Positions 15,681 through 15,914 of a stretch of DNA of 15,914 nt are shown in pieces. The notes under the pieces are model-generated. The model ran no database searches and had not been told where the DNA came from. It saw only the letters and a list, made by a program, of their open reading frames with translations. The position numbers and the translations under genes were made by a program. The first letter of the stretch is position 1. Each line of letters begins with the position of its first letter. Source of the stretch: Candidatus Krumholzibacteriia bacterium (GTDB taxonomy: Bacteria; Krumholzibacteriota; Krumholzibacteriia; G020349025); the NCBI GenBank assembly GCA_035649275.1, contig DASRJW010000018.1:1-15914 (forward strand). Direction: 5' to 3'.

Positions 15681-15914
15681 TCAGAACTCGAAGGCCAGCT
15701 GGACGCCGGCTTGCCAGGCGCTCATGTCCAATTTGTAGCCGAAGGTGCCCTGGGGACATGCGTGGCGAAGAATCTCGTCGATCTTGAAATCCGGGATGTT
15801 GGAGGCTCTCTCCCAGCTCGCGGCGTCGTCGTCGCAGAACTCGTGTTTCACGCTTTGGTAGGTCCCGACCAGCGTCGCCCGCATGCCGCGACTGTGCCGG
15901 TACAGATCGATCCC
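15681..15914 (-). CDS. C-terminal end of an outer-membrane beta-barrel protein (partial)
   Basis: The frame is open to the window edge, so the gene starts to the right, outside the window; an ATG at 15884 is probably internal. The last 77 residues include the strand-like RHSRGMRATLVGTYQSVKHE and end in MSAWQAGVQLAFEF. Alternating hydrophobic residues and a terminal Phe are the usual signal for BAM-dependent barrel insertion. A loop with two Cys separates the last two strands. The gene converges with the amidase gene across 16 bases. The specific family cannot be named. Confidence 0.7.
   Translation of the reverse strand, partial: GIDLYRHSRGMRATLVGTYQSVKHEFCDDDAASWERASNIPDFKIDEILRHACPQGTFGYKLDMSAWQAGVQLAFEF

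Overview
The window comes from a high-GC Gram-negative bacterium. The evidence is a lipobox lipoprotein, the C-terminal end of an outer-membrane beta-barrel, a FabI-type enoyl-ACP reductase and a glyoxylate shunt. The phylum cannot be fixed from sequence alone. The ClpS protein resembles the variant I know from Planctomycetes and some related or uncultured phyla, which hints at a lineage outside the Proteobacteria. No rRNA, tRNA, insertion sequence, integrase or CRISPR array is visible.

Left region (1 to about 4.9 kb): an accessory block. It begins inside a VOC-fold gene, followed by two almost identical integron attC recombination sites (422-485 and 1204-1271) that share a 52-nt perfect core. 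Between them lies one complete gene cassette encoding a dihydrofolate reductase/RibD-C-like protein. The orientation of the sites (GTTAGGC box at the right end) places any integrase to the left, outside the window, so this is the distal end of an integron array or of a cluster of attC sites lacking an integrase. To the right, on the minus strand, come two more VOC-fold genes, a small two-helix membrane protein, an NAD(P)-binding atypical SDR, a cupin, a four-helix membrane protein and a lipoprotein. Such small stand-alone enzymes are typical integron or genomic-island cargo, but I find no further attC among them. The base composition looks less GC-rich than the right part.

Middle region (about 4.97 to 11.5 kb): core-like genes. 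An SRPBCC/AHSA1-like protein and fabI (fatty-acid elongation) lie on the minus strand. fabI is divergent from a membrane-anchored TPR protein, which converges on an unrecognised 218-aa gene. Next is the glyoxylate-shunt operon aceB (malate synthase A) then aceA (isocitrate lyase). Together these let the cell grow on acetate or fatty-acid-derived acetyl-CoA.

Right region (11.5 to 15.9 kb): an unrecognised 292-aa gene with a C-terminal membrane segment sits downstream of clpS (N-end-rule adaptor) on the minus strand. A near-consensus sigma-70 promoter then drives a plus-strand operon whose four reading frames are chained by three ATGA stop/start overlaps: a 31-codon leader ORF, xthA (exonuclease III/AP endonuclease), a small Tat-signal protein, and an amidase-signature enzyme. 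The window closes with the C-terminal end of a convergent outer-membrane beta-barrel gene.

No gene-free stretch exceeds 300 bases. The longest gaps (about 6359-6549, 8396-8617 and 12805-13018) hold promoters, inverted repeats or a leader ORF, described below. The most interesting elements are the tail of the integron array and the leader-xthA-Tat-amidase operon.
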